Origin: a virus
Length of the DNA stretch: 64,000 bases
Strand: one strand, 5' to 3'
IMG/VR virus record: IMGVR_UViG_3300035701_000008
Span: 1-64,000 of that record
Under the pieces are notes generated by a model. That model had not been told where the DNA came from and did no database searches. It saw nothing but the letters and a program-made list of their open reading frames with translations. The translations under genes and the position numbers were made by a program. Shown one piece after another: positions 1 to 12,000 of the stretch (positions are counted from its first letter, which is position 1; every line of letters begins with the position of its first letter).

Positions 1-2713
1 AGCTGTAGGATTTACATATGCTAGAACAGGATCTCCTAGTAAAGGACCACGTAGAAATCAAACTGATGTTACAGATGCTTCTGCAAAAAATGGTGATGTA
101 ATTGTAAGTGATAGAGGTCAATGGGATCATCCAGGAGAAGTAACAGAAATCAATAGTAATCAAATAACAATGGGACCAGATCCTGAAACAGGTAAGCCAT
201 TAACAAAACCTTTACTTGGTATATCAGACACAGGAGATGTTAAACTTATGCGTCCAGGTGGTAACTATAAATTTGATGGTAAGAGAGTTACAGAGTATCC
301 TATAGCTCAAGATGGTAAATCATTTTTAGATCAGTTAAAAGCTAATACTGCAGCAAAGAAGAATAAGGTTAATGTACGTGAAACTCCTCCTGCTGTTGTT
401 AATGACAATATTGCTAATGCTAGTAAAATGGCAGCAAAAGCTGATGAAGCACGTGTTAAAGATGTAAGAAACTCAAATAGAATAGCTGCTGAAAAAGCAA
501 AAACTCAAAGAGATGCACAAAGAAAATTCAATGCTCTTCCTAAAAAAGAACAAGAACAAATATTATATGATCAATATAATAGAGAGCATGGAACAATAAC
601 ACAAGCAGAAGAGCCTGATTCAAAACTTAGTAAGTTTGCACAATCTATGGTTACTCCTTTTACTGCTTTAACAGACTTATATCAAAAAGGTGAAGTTAGA
701 GATAACTTGTTAAAGAGTGTAATTAATAATCCTAAAACTGCTAACCCTTATGATGCTGCATACTTAGGAGCACTTGGATATCTTGCTGCTCCTTATATTG
801 GTTCTGCTGCAACTGCTGCTGCACCATATATAGCTGCTGATGCTGTTGTACCTTTTACAGGAACCACACTTACAGGTGTAAATCTTGGTAATATAGCTAC
901 TGCAGGTTTTGCTACACATGGTTTAATGAATGCTGGACCTGATGTAGCAAAATGGGTTGATAGACCATCATGGGAAAATGCTGAAAAAGTTGGATGGGAT
1001 GCATTAGAGATAGCACCTATTGCTGGCCCTGCTTCTAAAATGATATCTGAAGGAGCTGGCTATGTAGGTAACAAAGCTAATCAAGTTAGTTCATATGTTG
1101 GTGAAACTGCTCCTAAAGTTAAAAACTTTATGAAGGATGTTGGACAAGATGTCAAAGGTGTGTATAATCAATATAAAGAAATAAAGAAAATAAAAAATTC
1201 TAAATCTCATCCAAGGTCATTATTTAACACTGCTGAAAAAATAAATACTGATAATAAATACTATGTCAATCAATTTAATTCATTGACGCAGCCACAGGAA
1301 TTTAATAGTGTAGCTGATGACTTAATGTGGGATTTTGAGCAAAAGTTAATTCGTATGGGAGGAAAGGATTTTGCTACTGCAGAAATGAATAAATGGAAAA
1401 CCTCACTCCAAAGAGATAATCCAAAATTATTTTTGGAAGTAAAAGAAATGGAAAATGGTACAAATGTTTTAACAGCTGATGATTTAAAACGAATAGGTAG
1501 AGAGTTAACTGAAAGTTTACCAAAAGGTGAAGAGATTATTCCTAGTGCAAAAAAACATTTATCTAGTGTTCAGAAACAAATATTATTTGATAAGAAGAAA
1601 GACTTTGAAACACTTAAAGAGTTTACTAAAAACATAGGAGTCAAAACACCAAAAGTTCCAAAAGTAGAATACACTCCTAAAGAACAAGAAACTATTGCGG
1701 CCATTCGTGAGTTAGGTAAATATAAACAAGTAGCACAATATCAGAAAAATAAACTATTAGCTGATCCTGAGGCATTGGCTAATATCAATAAAGAGATATT
1801 GAAACTTGATGATGCTGTTGTACAAGACTTATTAGGTATTTCTAAATCAGAATTACTTGATAGTTATAAGAATGTTGTTCCTGTTACAAAAAAGACTCAG
1901 GTTGATATAACAAGTAACCCTATACCTACTCAAGATCTTTCATTAGTGGATGATCAAAATATTATACAACCAGGTATGCCTGAGGAGATGCATCCATTAA
2001 ATGAAAAACAATTTAGAGCAATAGATCCTAAACGTGAAAGTCTTTTACAAAGAATAGAACAAAGTTATGCTAAGAACTTTGCACCAATAGATTATCAAAA
2101 ACCTACATCTTATCCAAAGTCATTGATAAGTATGGCAAAAACTGATTATGCTTATCAACCTCTATATGATGCTAGTGGTCATGCAATTCCTGATGCTTTT
2201 GGTAATCAAACTTATAGTAACAAACTTACATCTCAAGGACAAGTTAAACAACAATTAATAGGAGCTCTTAAAACAGTCGAAGCTTCTCCTAAGGGTACAA
2301 ACTTTATTGGTTCAGGTAGTCTTAGTACAGATTCATATCCTCTTACACTTGACTCAGGAAAAATAATGTTAAAGAAAGGATTGGTAGAAGTAAATGTTGA
2401 ACCTGGTGTAACAGGTTTAAATGGTATGGGATATACTAACATGTCTCCTAGATTAGTAATAAAAGACATAAACTCTAAGATAGAGGAATTAGAAAAACTA
2501 TCAGGTAAAAAATTACCTAGAGCTAAGTATAACCCAAATTCCCCAGGTTCATATGACATGTATCAAGTTCCAAGAATTTACTTCACTAGATTGAAACAAG
2601 GAGGAAGTATAAATACAGCAGATGAAAATTCTTTGGTTAAACTAGATCAATTAACTAACTTTACAAACTATAACAAACCACAACCAGGTGGATGGTTGAG
2701 CAAATACGAATAA
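1..2713 (+). CDS. Large virion/cargo-type protein, 5' partial
   Basis: The frame starting at base 2 is open from the window edge, so the Met at 170 is internal and the true start lies upstream. At least 903 residues are visible. The first 50 or so read like a compact beta domain (motif SDRGQWDHPGEVTEI). Around residues 256-313 there is an Ala/Gly-rich hydrophobic stretch (YLAAPYIGSAATAAAPYIA) that could insert in a membrane, and lysine-rich helical segments follow. It ends 1 base before the next long gene and belongs to the run of long virion-type proteins. I recognise the style from crAss-like and related Bacteroidota phages, where such proteins are packaged or ejected, but I cannot name an enzymatic domain. 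The function is inferred from context. Confidence 0.75.
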   Translation, partial: AVGFTYARTGSPSKGPRRNQTDVTDASAKNGDVIVSDRGQWDHPGEVTEINSNQITMGPDPETGKPLTKPLLGISDTGDVKLMRPGGNYKFDGKRVTEYPIAQDGKSFLDQLKANTAAKKNKVNVRETPPAVVNDNIANASKMAAKADEARVKDVRNSNRIAAEKAKTQRDAQRKFNALPKKEQEQILYDQYNREHGTITQAEEPDSKLSKFAQSMVTPFTALTDLYQKGEVRDNLLKSVINNPKTANPYDAAYLGALGYLAAPYIGSAATAAAPYIAADAVVPFTGTTLTGVNLGNIATAGFATHGLMNAGPDVAKWVDRPSWENAEKVGWDALEIAPIAGPASKMISEGAGYVGNKANQVSSYVGETAPKVKNFMKDVGQDVKGVYNQYKEIKKIKNSKSHPRSLFNTAEKINTDNKYYVNQFNSLTQPQEFNSVADDLMWDFEQKLIRMGGKDFATAEMNKWKTSLQRDNPKLFLEVKEMENGTNVLTADDLKRIGRELTESLPKGEEIIPSAKKHLSSVQKQILFDKKKDFETLKEFTKNIGVKTPKVPKVEYTPKEQETIAAIRELGKYKQVAQYQKNKLLADPEALANINKEILKLDDAVVQDLLGISKSELLDSYKNVVPVTKKTQVDITSNPIPTQDLSLVDDQNIIQPGMPEEMHPLNEKQFRAIDPKRESLLQRIEQSYAKNFAPIDYQKPTSYPKSLISMAKTDYAYQPLYDASGHAIPDAFGNQTYSNKLTSQGQVKQQLIGALKTVEASPKGTNFIGSGSLSTDSYPLTLDSGKIMLKKGLVEVNVEPGVTGLNGMGYTNMSPRLVIKDINSKIEELEKLSGKKLPRAKYNPNSPGSYDMYQVPRIYFTRLKQGGSINTADENSLVKLDQLTNFTNYNKPQPGGWLSKYE

Positions 2714-2714
2714 T

Positions 2715-5700
2715 ATGAAAGCACAAATTTTAAAAATCGCTGGTGTTAAATCTGAAAAGGAGTTCTACAAGAAGTATCCATCAGAGGAAGCATTTATGAA
2801 AGTACATGGTAAAGCTTTTAAGAAAGCTCAAGTAGGTGCTATGATAAATAAAACTGAAACTCTATCAAATCCTAAAATGATCAACTTCCAAACCATGTAT
2901 GATCAAGCAGACATGGATGTAACAGGTATGACAGATGAGATGAGACAGAAACAAGCTGCTGCTCAAGCTGAACAAGCTGCTAAATCTTCTGATGGAGGAG
3001 GTGGTGGTGGTATGGATATAGGTGGGATGATGAAAATGTTTGGTGGTGAAGGAGGAGGAGGAGCTGAAGGTATGGCTGCTGCATTTGGTAGATATGGTGT
3101 TGACATTCCTAGAGCTCAAAATGGAAAGCGTTATTTTCCTACAGCTCAAGAAATGCAACAGGAACGTTTAGATGCTGAATCATTAATAGATAACTCTCAA
3201 GATTATAATGCAGACAGTTATAACCAAAGAAACACTGTATCATTAACAGATGATGAAGTAGCTAATAAAAATGGTAAATATAATGGTTATTCTGATCCTG
3301 GAGGACCTACTACAAAAGAAAACACATGGTCTAATATAGGAAATGCTCTAGGTAAAAATGCAGGACCAGTTGGAGATATTATTAGTGGTATTGGAGAATT
3401 GAAGAAAGAAAAAGAAGCAAGAAAAGCAGCTGAACAACAAAAGGCTGTAAGTGATATTACATTAAAAGCATCACAAACTAGACCAGAACAAATACAAAGA
3501 AAATATGTAAGACCCGAAGATATACAAAATACAGGAGAAGAGTTCTTTCCTATATATGGTGTAGGAACAAATGTCCTTGCTAGAAATGGTATTAGATTAC
3601 AAGATGGTGGTGGTATAGGTGGTAACCCTACAGAAATACAAAATACATATAGTGATGGATATGATATATATTCAGATGGAGGATATGAACCATTATATAA
3701 CCCTAATCAAATAAAAGATTTTAGACATGGTGGTGATATTCATCGTGCACAAAATGGATTTCAGAATTGGCAAAACTCTATGAGTGGTGGAGGAAAAAGA
3801 TTTTCTGGAGCTGGTAGTAATGGATCAACCCCTTGGGGAGCAATAGGAAGTACAGCTACAGGAGCTGGACAAGCAGCAATGGGTGGTCAAAATGCTGGTG
3901 GAAAAATAGGAGGAAGTATTGGTAAAGGAGTTGGTTCTATATTTGGACCTGCTGGTGGAGCTATAGGAGAATTTGTTGGTGGTATGGCTGGTAATGCATT
4001 AGACACTAATGCTAAGAGAATGAAGAAAGCTCAATCTGCTACACAAAGAAATATACAAACAATGGCTCTTAATTCTGGTTTTCAAGGATTACAAGCACAG
4101 AACTCATCATACGTAAGAAATGGTGGTGATATTCCTTCTTATGAAGATGGTGGATATATGAACCCTGAATACAACCCACAAGTGATTACAATGTTTGGGG
4201 ATCACAATGCACAAGACTTTGCAGATTATGCTCATAAGTTTAGAGCTGGTGGACATTTACAATCTTATACACCTCCTAGTGAAAGAGCTATGGAAACATA
4301 CAGAAATGGTGGAGGAATTAAATCATATGGGTTAGGTGGAGAACTAGAAACACATTGGGGTGGAGGAGCTGAAACTATGTCACACAATCCTTATTTGCCT
4401 GGTACAGGAGAAACAGTTATGTTTAGAGGTAAGAGTCATGAAGAGTATTCTCCTAATGGAGAAACAGGTATTGGTGTTACATATGGTGGTAATCCTGTAG
4501 AAGTTGAAAGAGGAGAACCTATGGTTGAATTAGAAGAAGGTGGTGAAATAGATCCTGAAACAGGAGAACCATCTAAGTCTGGTGTAGTATTTGGTAATCT
4601 AAAAATACCTAATCAATATATAGACTTGTTAGGAGATAAATCTGCTAAAGGTAAAAAGTTTAAAAACTATGTAGCTGATCTATCTAAGACAGAAGCAAAA
4701 CAAAATAAAGTTATAGAGAAAGCAACAAAAGAACTAGATGGATTTACACCATTAACATCATTTGATAAACTTAAAATGTCAGCATTACAAGCTAACATAC
4801 AAGGAGCTAATATGAAACTTAAAGATATTGCTGATAAGAAAATTAACGCAGCACATTTACAAAATGCAATTAATGATACAGCAGAAGAGAATGGACTTAT
4901 TGCAGATGATCTTGCAAAGGGTAAAGTAAAAATAGATAAAGAAGCTATGCAAACAAGAGAAGCTAAATATGGAGCTGATATTCCTAAAGCACAAAATGGT
5001 GTTATAAGAAAAAAAGATGATTACGATTATTTAAAAAAATTATGGGAAGAAGCTAAAGATAAAAAAAGTGGTCCTGCTGTTAAAAAGTTTCAAAAAGAAT
5101 ATACAAGGTTAGCTCCAGATTCTGCTAAAGCAATTACTTCTGCTCATAACACTACCAATTATGGTAAAAAAAATAAAATACCTAATACAGATCCAAGAAG
5201 TAACTGGGATGGGTTAATGGGAGATATAACAAAAAGTTATGGTTTTTCATTAGAACCTATACAACCTATACCAGCTTTAACTCCTAAAGGTATAACTAAA
5301 CAAGAAATGACTACTAGTGCTAAATTGTATCCAGTACCTGTTAAAAATGAAACAACTCCAGAAAAACAAAAGAGTAAAATTCCTTGGTGGGCAGGATATG
5401 CTAATCAAGCTTTGAAATATTTAAAACCTACAGATCAAGAAGCATTAGACATGGCACAATTATATCCAGAAATGTATGCAATGTCTTCTAACCAATTAGA
5501 ACCTGTTCCTGCACAGAGCTATCAACCAGAACTAATAGTTCCTTATGATATTTCTTTACAGGCACAACGTAATGCTGTAGTAGCTGGTCAAAGAGCTCTT
5601 GAAAGACAAATTGGTTATAATCCATCTGCGCAGGCTAATGTTGCTCCAGCTGCTTACAATGCAATAAACGAAATAAACGAAAAAGAGTTTATAGCTAATC

Positions 5701-6218
5701 AAGGATTAAAGAATCAAGTTTACACTGGTAACGTTAATACAATGAACGAAGCTAAGAAAATAAACTTAGGAATCTTTGCTGATCAATGGGCTAAACAATC
5801 TCAAGCTCTATCTAACACTAAAGCTACAACACAAGCTGCTCTTAATTCTATTGCTGATAAATATGCTAAGAACAAACTTGAGAATAGAACATTAGGTGTA
5901 TATGAAAACATGTATAATTATAGATTTGGTAAGAGTGGTAGAGCTCAGAACTGGAATGGTTTACAATTCTTTGATACAGAAGCAGGTGGAGGTAAAGGTG
6001 GTGATGATGCTCCTGAAGGATATGAACCTACAAGCTATGATAAATATGGTAATGTAAATAGCTATAGAAGAATTAAAGACAAAGATTTAAAAGATGAAAT
6101 GGATGAACTAGAAGCAGTGGGTAAAACTCCTGGTATTGGTGATGGTAGAAAGAATGGAGGACCCATCAAAAAGAATTACAAAAACAGCTCTGTAGTAAGA
6201 GCATACAAAAATTTATAA
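2715..6218 (+). CDS. Large Gly-rich virion/cargo-type protein (1167 aa)
   Basis: The ATG lies one base after the upstream TAA, so the two are probably cotranscribed. The protein is rich in Gly and Asn with low-complexity GGGG runs (about residues 94-120) and Gly/Ala-rich hydrophobic stretches near 375-430 (GGAIGEFVGGMAGNAL). A short motif recurs: FKKAQVG at 35-41, IPRAQNG at 131-137, IHRAQNG at 342-348 and IPKAQNG at 756-762, with a diverged DIPSYEDGG near 473. A domain at about 560-640 contains GNPVEVERGEP. No catalytic motif was recognised. Position between two other long virion-type genes and upstream of the polymerase-like giant gene suggests a packaged structural or cargo protein. The repeated motif may be a processing or targeting signal (see findings). 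Confidence 0.75.
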   Translation: MKAQILKIAGVKSEKEFYKKYPSEEAFMKVHGKAFKKAQVGAMINKTETLSNPKMINFQTMYDQADMDVTGMTDEMRQKQAAAQAEQAAKSSDGGGGGGMDIGGMMKMFGGEGGGGAEGMAAAFGRYGVDIPRAQNGKRYFPTAQEMQQERLDAESLIDNSQDYNADSYNQRNTVSLTDDEVANKNGKYNGYSDPGGPTTKENTWSNIGNALGKNAGPVGDIISGIGELKKEKEARKAAEQQKAVSDITLKASQTRPEQIQRKYVRPEDIQNTGEEFFPIYGVGTNVLARNGIRLQDGGGIGGNPTEIQNTYSDGYDIYSDGGYEPLYNPNQIKDFRHGGDIHRAQNGFQNWQNSMSGGGKRFSGAGSNGSTPWGAIGSTATGAGQAAMGGQNAGGKIGGSIGKGVGSIFGPAGGAIGEFVGGMAGNALDTNAKRMKKAQSATQRNIQTMALNSGFQGLQAQNSSYVRNGGDIPSYEDGGYMNPEYNPQVITMFGDHNAQDFADYAHKFRAGGHLQSYTPPSERAMETYRNGGGIKSYGLGGELETHWGGGAETMSHNPYLPGTGETVMFRGKSHEEYSPNGETGIGVTYGGNPVEVERGEPMVELEEGGEIDPETGEPSKSGVVFGNLKIPNQYIDLLGDKSAKGKKFKNYVADLSKTEAKQNKVIEKATKELDGFTPLTSFDKLKMSALQANIQGANMKLKDIADKKINAAHLQNAINDTAEENGLIADDLAKGKVKIDKEAMQTREAKYGADIPKAQNGVIRKKDDYDYLKKLWEEAKDKKSGPAVKKFQKEYTRLAPDSAKAITSAHNTTNYGKKNKIPNTDPRSNWDGLMGDITKSYGFSLEPIQPIPALTPKGITKQEMTTSAKLYPVPVKNETTPEKQKSKIPWWAGYANQALKYLKPTDQEALDMAQLYPEMYAMSSNQLEPVPAQSYQPELIVPYDISLQAQRNAVVAGQRALERQIGYNPSAQANVAPAAYNAINEINEKEFIANQGLKNQVYTGNVNTMNEAKKINLGIFADQWAKQSQALSNTKATTQAALNSIADKYAKNKLENRTLGVYENMYNYRFGKSGRAQNWNGLQFFDTEAGGGKGGDDAPEGYEPTSYDKYGNVNSYRRIKDKDLKDEMDELEAVGKTPGIGDGRKNGGPIKKNYKNSSVVRAYKNL

Positions 6219-6259
6219 CTAATTTAATTATAAAGAATTAACAAAACTTATTATACCTA

Positions 6260-6290
6260 TTGTATAATCTAATAATTCATATTATATTTG
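6260..6290 (+). promoter_or_regulatory. Bacteroidota-type promoter for the giant-gene operon
   Basis: TTG at 6260-6262, exactly 20 bases, then TATATTTG at 6283-6290. This matches the Bacteroidota primary sigma factor consensus (TTTG at -33, TAnnTTTG at -7). It lies in the 87-base gap between the 1167-residue gene and the ATG at 6306, giving a very short leader before the 896- and 4725-residue genes. Confidence 0.6.
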
Positions 6291-6305
6291 CTTAATTAAC
6301 TCGCT

Positions 6306-8996
6306 ATGGCTTCATATACAGACAAAATCCCAACCTTTAATCCTTACGTAGAGCAGCAACCTATAGATGCAATGCTTAAGGTGGGTGTGTACAAACAACA
6401 AAAATACGAAGAGGGGGTAGAAAAAATTCAAAAGAACATTGATAATGTTGCAGGATTAGATATTGCTAATCCTGTTCAACAAAAATATCTACAATCTAAA
6501 CTTGATGCTTTAGGTAATAACTTAACATTTGTAGCTGCTGGAGATTTCTCAGATTTCTCATTGGTTAATTCTGTTAATGGAATGACTAAACAGATAACTA
6601 AAGATGAAGATGTTATCAATGCTGTTAGTTCTACAGCTAGACTTAGAGCAGGCTATAAGAAGAAAGCTGAGTTAGAAAAGAAAGGATTAACTGATAAAAA
6701 CAATGATGACTATTATGATAAGTTTGCTTCAGAGTATGTTAACAATAAAGATTTAAAAGCTTCTTTCAATGCTGATTATGTTCCTCATGTAAATATTATT
6801 AAAAAGGTACAAGAAGCTCTTACAAATTCAGGAGAAACTTCTTTCACTGCAGAGCAATTATTTGTTATGGATCCCACAACAAATAAACCATTAGTTGGTC
6901 CAGATGGTCATTATCAATATGCTGATGCAAAAACTATAGATACACTTGTTACAAACAAACCAGCAGTGATGGCTGCCATAGGTAATGTAATGAATGAAGG
7001 AAGTGTAAAGCGACAATTAGGGATTGATGGTTGGGCTACATACAGAGGTGTAGAAGCTACAACATTATTAGAACCTTTGAAAGCTAGTTATGATAGAGAT
7101 AAATCTAGATTGCAAGAACAGTCATTAGAAATATCAGCTATGTTGAATAGTACAAACATATCTAAAGAAGAAAAAGAATTATACACTAAAGCAAGTCAGG
7201 ATATAGAATCAGCATTATTAAAAAATGATGCTACATTCATGTCATTAGCTAAACAAGCAGAAGATAATCCAGAATCATTTAAAGAAAACTATTACGCTCA
7301 AGAGTTTAAACAACGATTGATGGATCAGTTTGTTAAAAATAAGGAGTCTCACACTACAGGTGTTAATGAAGGATTGCAACAGCAAAACTACAGAGATGAT
7401 AAAGCATTTAAAATAGAACAAGAGAGAAATAAAATAGCTCTTGAAAATGCAAACTTAGCTATTTCTAGATCTGCAAATCAATTAGCTTGGTTGAAGTTTG
7501 ATGGAGAGTTTGAATTAGATCCTGTTACAGGACATTATAATAAAAAACCTGAACCAGGTAAAAAAGGTAAACCAGTAACGTATGATGCAAATAACCCTTT
7601 GTTTACAGGGGGTACTTCTGGAAAAAAAGTGGATGCTTATAATATTGTTCAAACAGACATAAGCAAGTTAACTACAGATAAAAGTACACAAGCATTTTCA
7701 ATCTATGCTGATTTTTGGAGAACATATAAAGACAAACCTGACATATCAGATAATGAGATTAGAAACATAGTGAAAAAATTTGCAAAAGAGAAAGGTATAA
7801 CTCCTGAAGCATATTTAGATAGATGGGCATCTAATATTAAAAACAACTATGATGAGAATGGATTACTTCCTCCACCTACTATAAATGATGACCTTGATGT
7901 TTATCTTAATACTTCTACCACTTTAAATAATAAAATACGTTTAGTTAATCAAGCTAGAAAATCTGCTAAAGAAGAAGCTGGTGTTGTTAAAGAGTTAGAT
8001 GAAGTGTTAGCTGGTCATCCTACAATGAAGTTTAATGTTGAAGGTAACCAATTTACAATCACTCCTGAAGATATGTTAAATATGGAAAGAAGTGGAATGA
8101 TAAGACAATTAGCTCTTGGATATGGTGAAGGTGCTAGAGATAAAAGTATACAAAGTAAAAGTTTAACTGATAATCAAAATAAATTTCTTTCTCAGTGGTA
8201 TGCAATGTCTCCTGAAATGAGAAATCAAATTTATAAAGAAGCTGATTCTTATAAAGGTAAACAGTCACAATATTATAATGCATTAGATAAATCTGAAAAA
8301 CTATTTAACGAAAAGCTAGCTAAAGTGGTTGGTGTATCAGATGTTGTTACAGGATCTTTACCATTTGTTGATTCTGATGATAAAAGTACTAGTATAGCTA
8401 AAGTTGCTACATATGTAAATAGTGGAGAAAGAAATTATGGAGAAGGAACAAATAGAGATGTATTATTAAAAGCTTTAGGTGATGCAACAAATATATCTTG
8501 GAATGGTAAGAAACCTACAAACTCTAGAGAAGATTGGACAGGTGAAATAAAAGTTACTAGTAAGGATGGACCTGTATACACTATAACTAATATAAATCGT
8601 AAAGATTTAACAACTTTTACAGATGCCAAGTTTACAAATTATATAGAAACTCCTATTCAAGATGCACTTAATATGAATGAGAAAACAAAGTCTACAGATT
8701 CTGTAAACATGCCTGGTTCACCTAATGCTTGGCGTACAGCTTATTATAAAGGTACAGAAGTAAATCCAGCAGTAACTCAAGCAGGTTGGAGTTATCGTGC
8801 AAATGTTATAAAATCAGGTGGAGGATATAGACTTGTTAATTATGTTAGACCTCCAGGATTTAAAGGATACACCACTATATATGGTAGTTTAATTTATCCT
8901 AGAGAAGATATTATAGATAATGTATACAAAACAACAACTCCTGCAGAATTAAATAATATGTATTTAAATTATCTAAACCAATCACAAAAAAAATAA
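6306..8996 (+). CDS. Virion/cargo-type protein (896 aa)
   Basis: Starts with MASYTDKIPTFNPYVEQQP, followed by an amphipathic, largely helical sequence. This opening and the next segment (VGVYKQQKYEEGV, residues about 27-39) are typical of a conserved family in crAss-like and other large Bacteroidota phages, encoded immediately upstream of the polymerase-like giant protein. A charged Lys/Glu-rich helical core is followed by a C-terminal part rich in Tyr, Pro and Asn. No membrane segment or catalytic motif was seen. It ends 6 bases before the next ATG. By position it may be an equivalent of the capsid cargo proteins described for crassviruses; that is inference. Confidence 0.75.
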   Translation: MASYTDKIPTFNPYVEQQPIDAMLKVGVYKQQKYEEGVEKIQKNIDNVAGLDIANPVQQKYLQSKLDALGNNLTFVAAGDFSDFSLVNSVNGMTKQITKDEDVINAVSSTARLRAGYKKKAELEKKGLTDKNNDDYYDKFASEYVNNKDLKASFNADYVPHVNIIKKVQEALTNSGETSFTAEQLFVMDPTTNKPLVGPDGHYQYADAKTIDTLVTNKPAVMAAIGNVMNEGSVKRQLGIDGWATYRGVEATTLLEPLKASYDRDKSRLQEQSLEISAMLNSTNISKEEKELYTKASQDIESALLKNDATFMSLAKQAEDNPESFKENYYAQEFKQRLMDQFVKNKESHTTGVNEGLQQQNYRDDKAFKIEQERNKIALENANLAISRSANQLAWLKFDGEFELDPVTGHYNKKPEPGKKGKPVTYDANNPLFTGGTSGKKVDAYNIVQTDISKLTTDKSTQAFSIYADFWRTYKDKPDISDNEIRNIVKKFAKEKGITPEAYLDRWASNIKNNYDENGLLPPPTINDDLDVYLNTSTTLNNKIRLVNQARKSAKEEAGVVKELDEVLAGHPTMKFNVEGNQFTITPEDMLNMERSGMIRQLALGYGEGARDKSIQSKSLTDNQNKFLSQWYAMSPEMRNQIYKEADSYKGKQSQYYNALDKSEKLFNEKLAKVVGVSDVVTGSLPFVDSDDKSTSIAKVATYVNSGERNYGEGTNRDVLLKALGDATNISWNGKKPTNSREDWTGEIKVTSKDGPVYTITNINRKDLTTFTDAKFTNYIETPIQDALNMNEKTKSTDSVNMPGSPNAWRTAYYKGTEVNPAVTQAGWSYRANVIKSGGGYRLVNYVRPPGFKGYTTIYGSLIYPREDIIDNVYKTTTPAELNNMYLNYLNQSQKK

Positions 8997-9002
8997 TAGA
9001 TT

Positions 9003-12000
9003 ATGCCAGATCCTACAAATCCAAATCTATATGGACAACCTTATGTAAGAGGTCCTATTACACCTAATGTTGGTTCTATAACTACCACTCCTTTAACTAC
9101 AGGATTTCCTGGGTTAAGAACAGGAAAACCACTATCTCAAGAAGATAGAGGTCGTATGCTTATTGGTCAGATAGATCCAAATGAAATCAGACCAGGTAAA
9201 ACTTATCTATCTGATGTTGCAGGAGATTTAACTGGTAGATATGATACTGTTATTTATGGAGCTAACAATGAAGATGCTTGGGGACAACAACAATCAACAT
9301 TATCAAAAGCTGTAAATGGTATTCTTAAAGGAACCAATCTTGCAGCAACAACAGTGGTTGGAGGATTTGCTACAGTGGGTGGAGCTGTATCGTCTATATT
9401 CACAGGAAGACTTGCAGATATATGGGATAACCCTGTTATGCAAAAAATTGATGAGTGGAACAATAAAGTGGATCAAGAATACCTACCTAACTATTATGCA
9501 GATACTGAAAAGAATGCTGATTGGTATTCTCCAGACAACTGGTTTACAGCAAACTTCTTATTTGATAAAGTGATTAAGAATAGTGGATTTGCTGTAGGTG
9601 CTGTTATATCTGGTAACATGGCTAGTAAAGCACTTGGATTAGCAGGTAGTGCTATTGGTGAAGCTGCTGCATCTAGAGCTCTAGCTATAGAATCTGGTCA
9701 ATCATTTAAAGCATTTGCTCCATTATTAAGAAACACAGCAAGAGCTTTCTCTGTTGGTAAGAATGCTGAAGCTGCTGCTATATTAGAAAAAGAAATAACT
9801 TCTATAGCTGATGTTGCAGAAAGAACATCTAAGCTTGCTGAGTTAGCAAAACTAAACAATAAATTTGCTGCAATTAATGATGTAGGTAAAAAAGTAGGAA
9901 TAGCTGCTTATTCTCAAGCTGGAGAATCTGCATTTGAAGGATTACAAACATCTAATGAATTTAGAAATCAATTAATTGATCAATATAAAAGAAACAATTT
10001 TGGTGTAGCACCAGATAAAGAAGAGTTAAAAAAGATAGATGCTCAAACAGAGAAGGTAGGTAAAACTTCATTTCTTGCTAACATGGCATTGTTAAGTGCT
10101 ACAGAATATGTACAGCTTCCTAAATTAATGGGAAGTACATATGCTGCTGAAAGACAAGCTGCGAATAGCTTAGCTGGAATGGTTGACAATGTTGTATTAA
10201 GAGATGGTAAATATGTTGCTGAAGAAGCAGCTAAAACTAAATTTGGTAAGTTATACAATACAGTTAAAGGAGCAGGTAAGTATGTGTTTGATCCTAAAGA
10301 GATGGTTCAAGAGATTAGTCAGTATGCTGTACAAGTAGGAACACAAAACTATTACAATAAAGCATATCAAGGAAAAGATGCTAATGCATTAGTTGATGGT
10401 GTACTTTATGGATTTTTTGGTGAAGATGAATTTGGTAAAGGAGTGGGAGCATTAAATTCAAAAGAAGGAATTGAAGGAGGTCTTATTGGTGGTCTTACTG
10501 GTGGACTCATGCAAGCTAAAGGTAACTACCTAATGGGTAAAGCTGTTAAAACAAACACTACTAAATTTTTAGAACAACTTAATAATGCACCTACATATAA
10601 AGAAGCATTCCAATATAAAATGGATGCTGTTAATAGAGGTGTCAAGCTTCAAGAAGAACAAGAAGATGCAATCAAGCAAGGTGATAAATTAGAAGCAAAA
10701 GATCTCAATGCTGATATGATGCATAACTATCTATCTCCACGTATCAAATATGGTAGAATGGATATGGTTATGGATGATATTTCTGATATGAGACAAAGTT
10801 CTTTGTCACCTGAAGGACTTACATCTCTTAAGCAATTAGGAATTGCTAATGAGAATGATACTACTGTTACATTTAATGCTAGACTTACAAACTTTGAAAC
10901 TACAGCTAAAAACACAGAACAAATATACAAGTCTACTAATCTAAGATATTCTGGAGAGATATTAAAAAATAAAGATGGCATACCTGTATTGAATGAAAAA
11001 GGAGAACAGATAAGAAAGTATTCTGATGCATCTATAGAACAAATGATTTATGCTGCTAGTAAAGTGGCAGATTATGATGTGCGTATTCCTCAAGTATCTA
11101 TGCTTCCTATTGGACAAGGTATTGATGTACAATCTATTGTTAATGAAGAATTAACTAATCCAGAATCTACAGCACTTAATGATAAACTAGCTGAGCTTGA
11201 TATAAATCCTGAAATAAATACAGAAGAAGTTAAACAAGATTTAAAAGATGTTGTAGAACTATCATTAAGAAGAAAAGAATATCTTAAAAACTACAATGAT
11301 ATTATTGCTAACCCACAAGCTTATAATGAAGAGAGAAGAGAATTTGAAGAAACTGTAGAAGGACCTAAAGGAACAATCTCTATCAAAACTAAAAGAGGAC
11401 CTAGAGATATTGAGATAGGTACTGAATATTTCTTAGGAAAAGTTACAGGTAAAAGCAAAGAGGGTAAAGATGTATATCGTGCTCCTAGATTAATTGTATT
11501 AGGTAGAAATGAAGATGGTACTATCAAGGTGCAAGACTCAGATGGTAAGATACATGATATCAAAGAATCTACATTAGAGAAATACAATCTTGGAAAGGTT
11601 GAATCTACATTAAAGAATAAGAAAGCCAAGTTCTATATGGAACATTGGAACACTGTCTATGAGTTTAACTTTGGTGCAAAAACAGGAGGTAAACAAAAAG
11701 GTAGAATTGAATATGATCCTGAGAATGATGTTATGCTTTTTGTTTATAAAAACAAAAAAGGAGATCGTAAAGAAATTGAAGTTACAGGAGATCAGTTTGT
11801 AACAAAGAAAGGATATAAAGAACCTATGATTAAAAGCGTAGGTGAGTTAACTGTTGTACAACAAAAAGCATTAGAAGAATATGTTGCTCAGAAAGATTCA
11901 CGTATAGATGCTAAACGTGAAGCACGTCTTGCTATATTAAATGATTTGTTTGATGATTTAGCTAGTAGACAAGATAAGATTACTAAGAACATTGATCAAA